Source: Prevotellaceae bacterium (lineage in GTDB: Bacteria > Bacteroidota > Bacteroidia > Bacteroidales > UBA932). Taken from it: a DNA stretch of 5,397 bases. Position 1 is the first letter of the stretch. The number at the start of each line of letters is the position of its first letter. The translations under genes and the position numbers were made by a program. The DNA lies in the NCBI GenBank assembly GCA_031275145.1, contig JAISPE010000178.1, positions 1 through 5,397 on the forward strand. Reading direction: 5' to 3'. The notes under the pieces are model-generated. The model was not told where the DNA came from, searched no databases, and was given only the letters and a program-made list of their open reading frames with translations. Below are positions 5,389 to 5,397 of this stretch, piece after piece.

Positions 5389-5397
5389 ACAGACAGG

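Noticed and set aside
1..5397. Mobile element, CRISPR array, defence or toxin system, tRNA or rRNA gene
   Set aside because: I saw no transposase, integrase, direct-repeat array, terminal inverted repeats, tRNA-like cloverleaf or toxin-antitoxin pair on either strand; the genes are mostly housekeeping or uncharacterised chromosomal genes.

Overview
The window looks like an ordinary chromosomal segment of a Bacteroidota (Bacteroidetes) bacterium, most likely Bacteroidales. Four observations support this. RecA has the AEHAFD variant and the lysine/glutamate-rich N-terminus I associate with that phylum. There is a DUF4254 protein, a family I know mainly from Bacteroidota. The only good promoter matches the Bacteroidota -33/-7 type (TTTG / TAnnTTTG) rather than a sigma70 promoter. 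Start codons are preceded by AT-rich leaders without Shine-Dalgarno sequences, with one clear exception.

Layout: bases 1-273 are a non-coding leader. It holds a candidate promoter (193-223), a perfect 16-bp palindrome just downstream (227-242) and some weaker inverted repeats. Six genes then follow on the + strand with very short gaps: a short-chain polyprenyl diphosphate synthase (274-1251), a DUF4254 protein overlapping it by 4 bp (1248-1862), recA starting 2 bp later (1865-2899), a cysteine-containing TPR-like protein (2912-3967), a secreted YD/RHS-like repeat protein (3986-4795) and elongation factor P, efp (4822-5388). I see no convincing internal promoter and no intrinsic terminator, so the six genes could form one transcript.

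The genes do not form one obvious pathway: isoprenoid precursor synthesis, an unknown conserved protein, DNA recombination and repair, a TPR-like adaptor, an exported protein and translation of proline stretches. The tightest link is between the first three genes, where translational coupling is plausible. This would put recA under the control of the prenyl synthase promoter.

I found no mobile element, CRISPR array, RNA gene or defence system. The points most worth checking are the palindrome at the promoter of this recA-containing operon, the single strong Shine-Dalgarno sequence (before the exported repeat protein), and the two poorly characterised proteins flanking recA.
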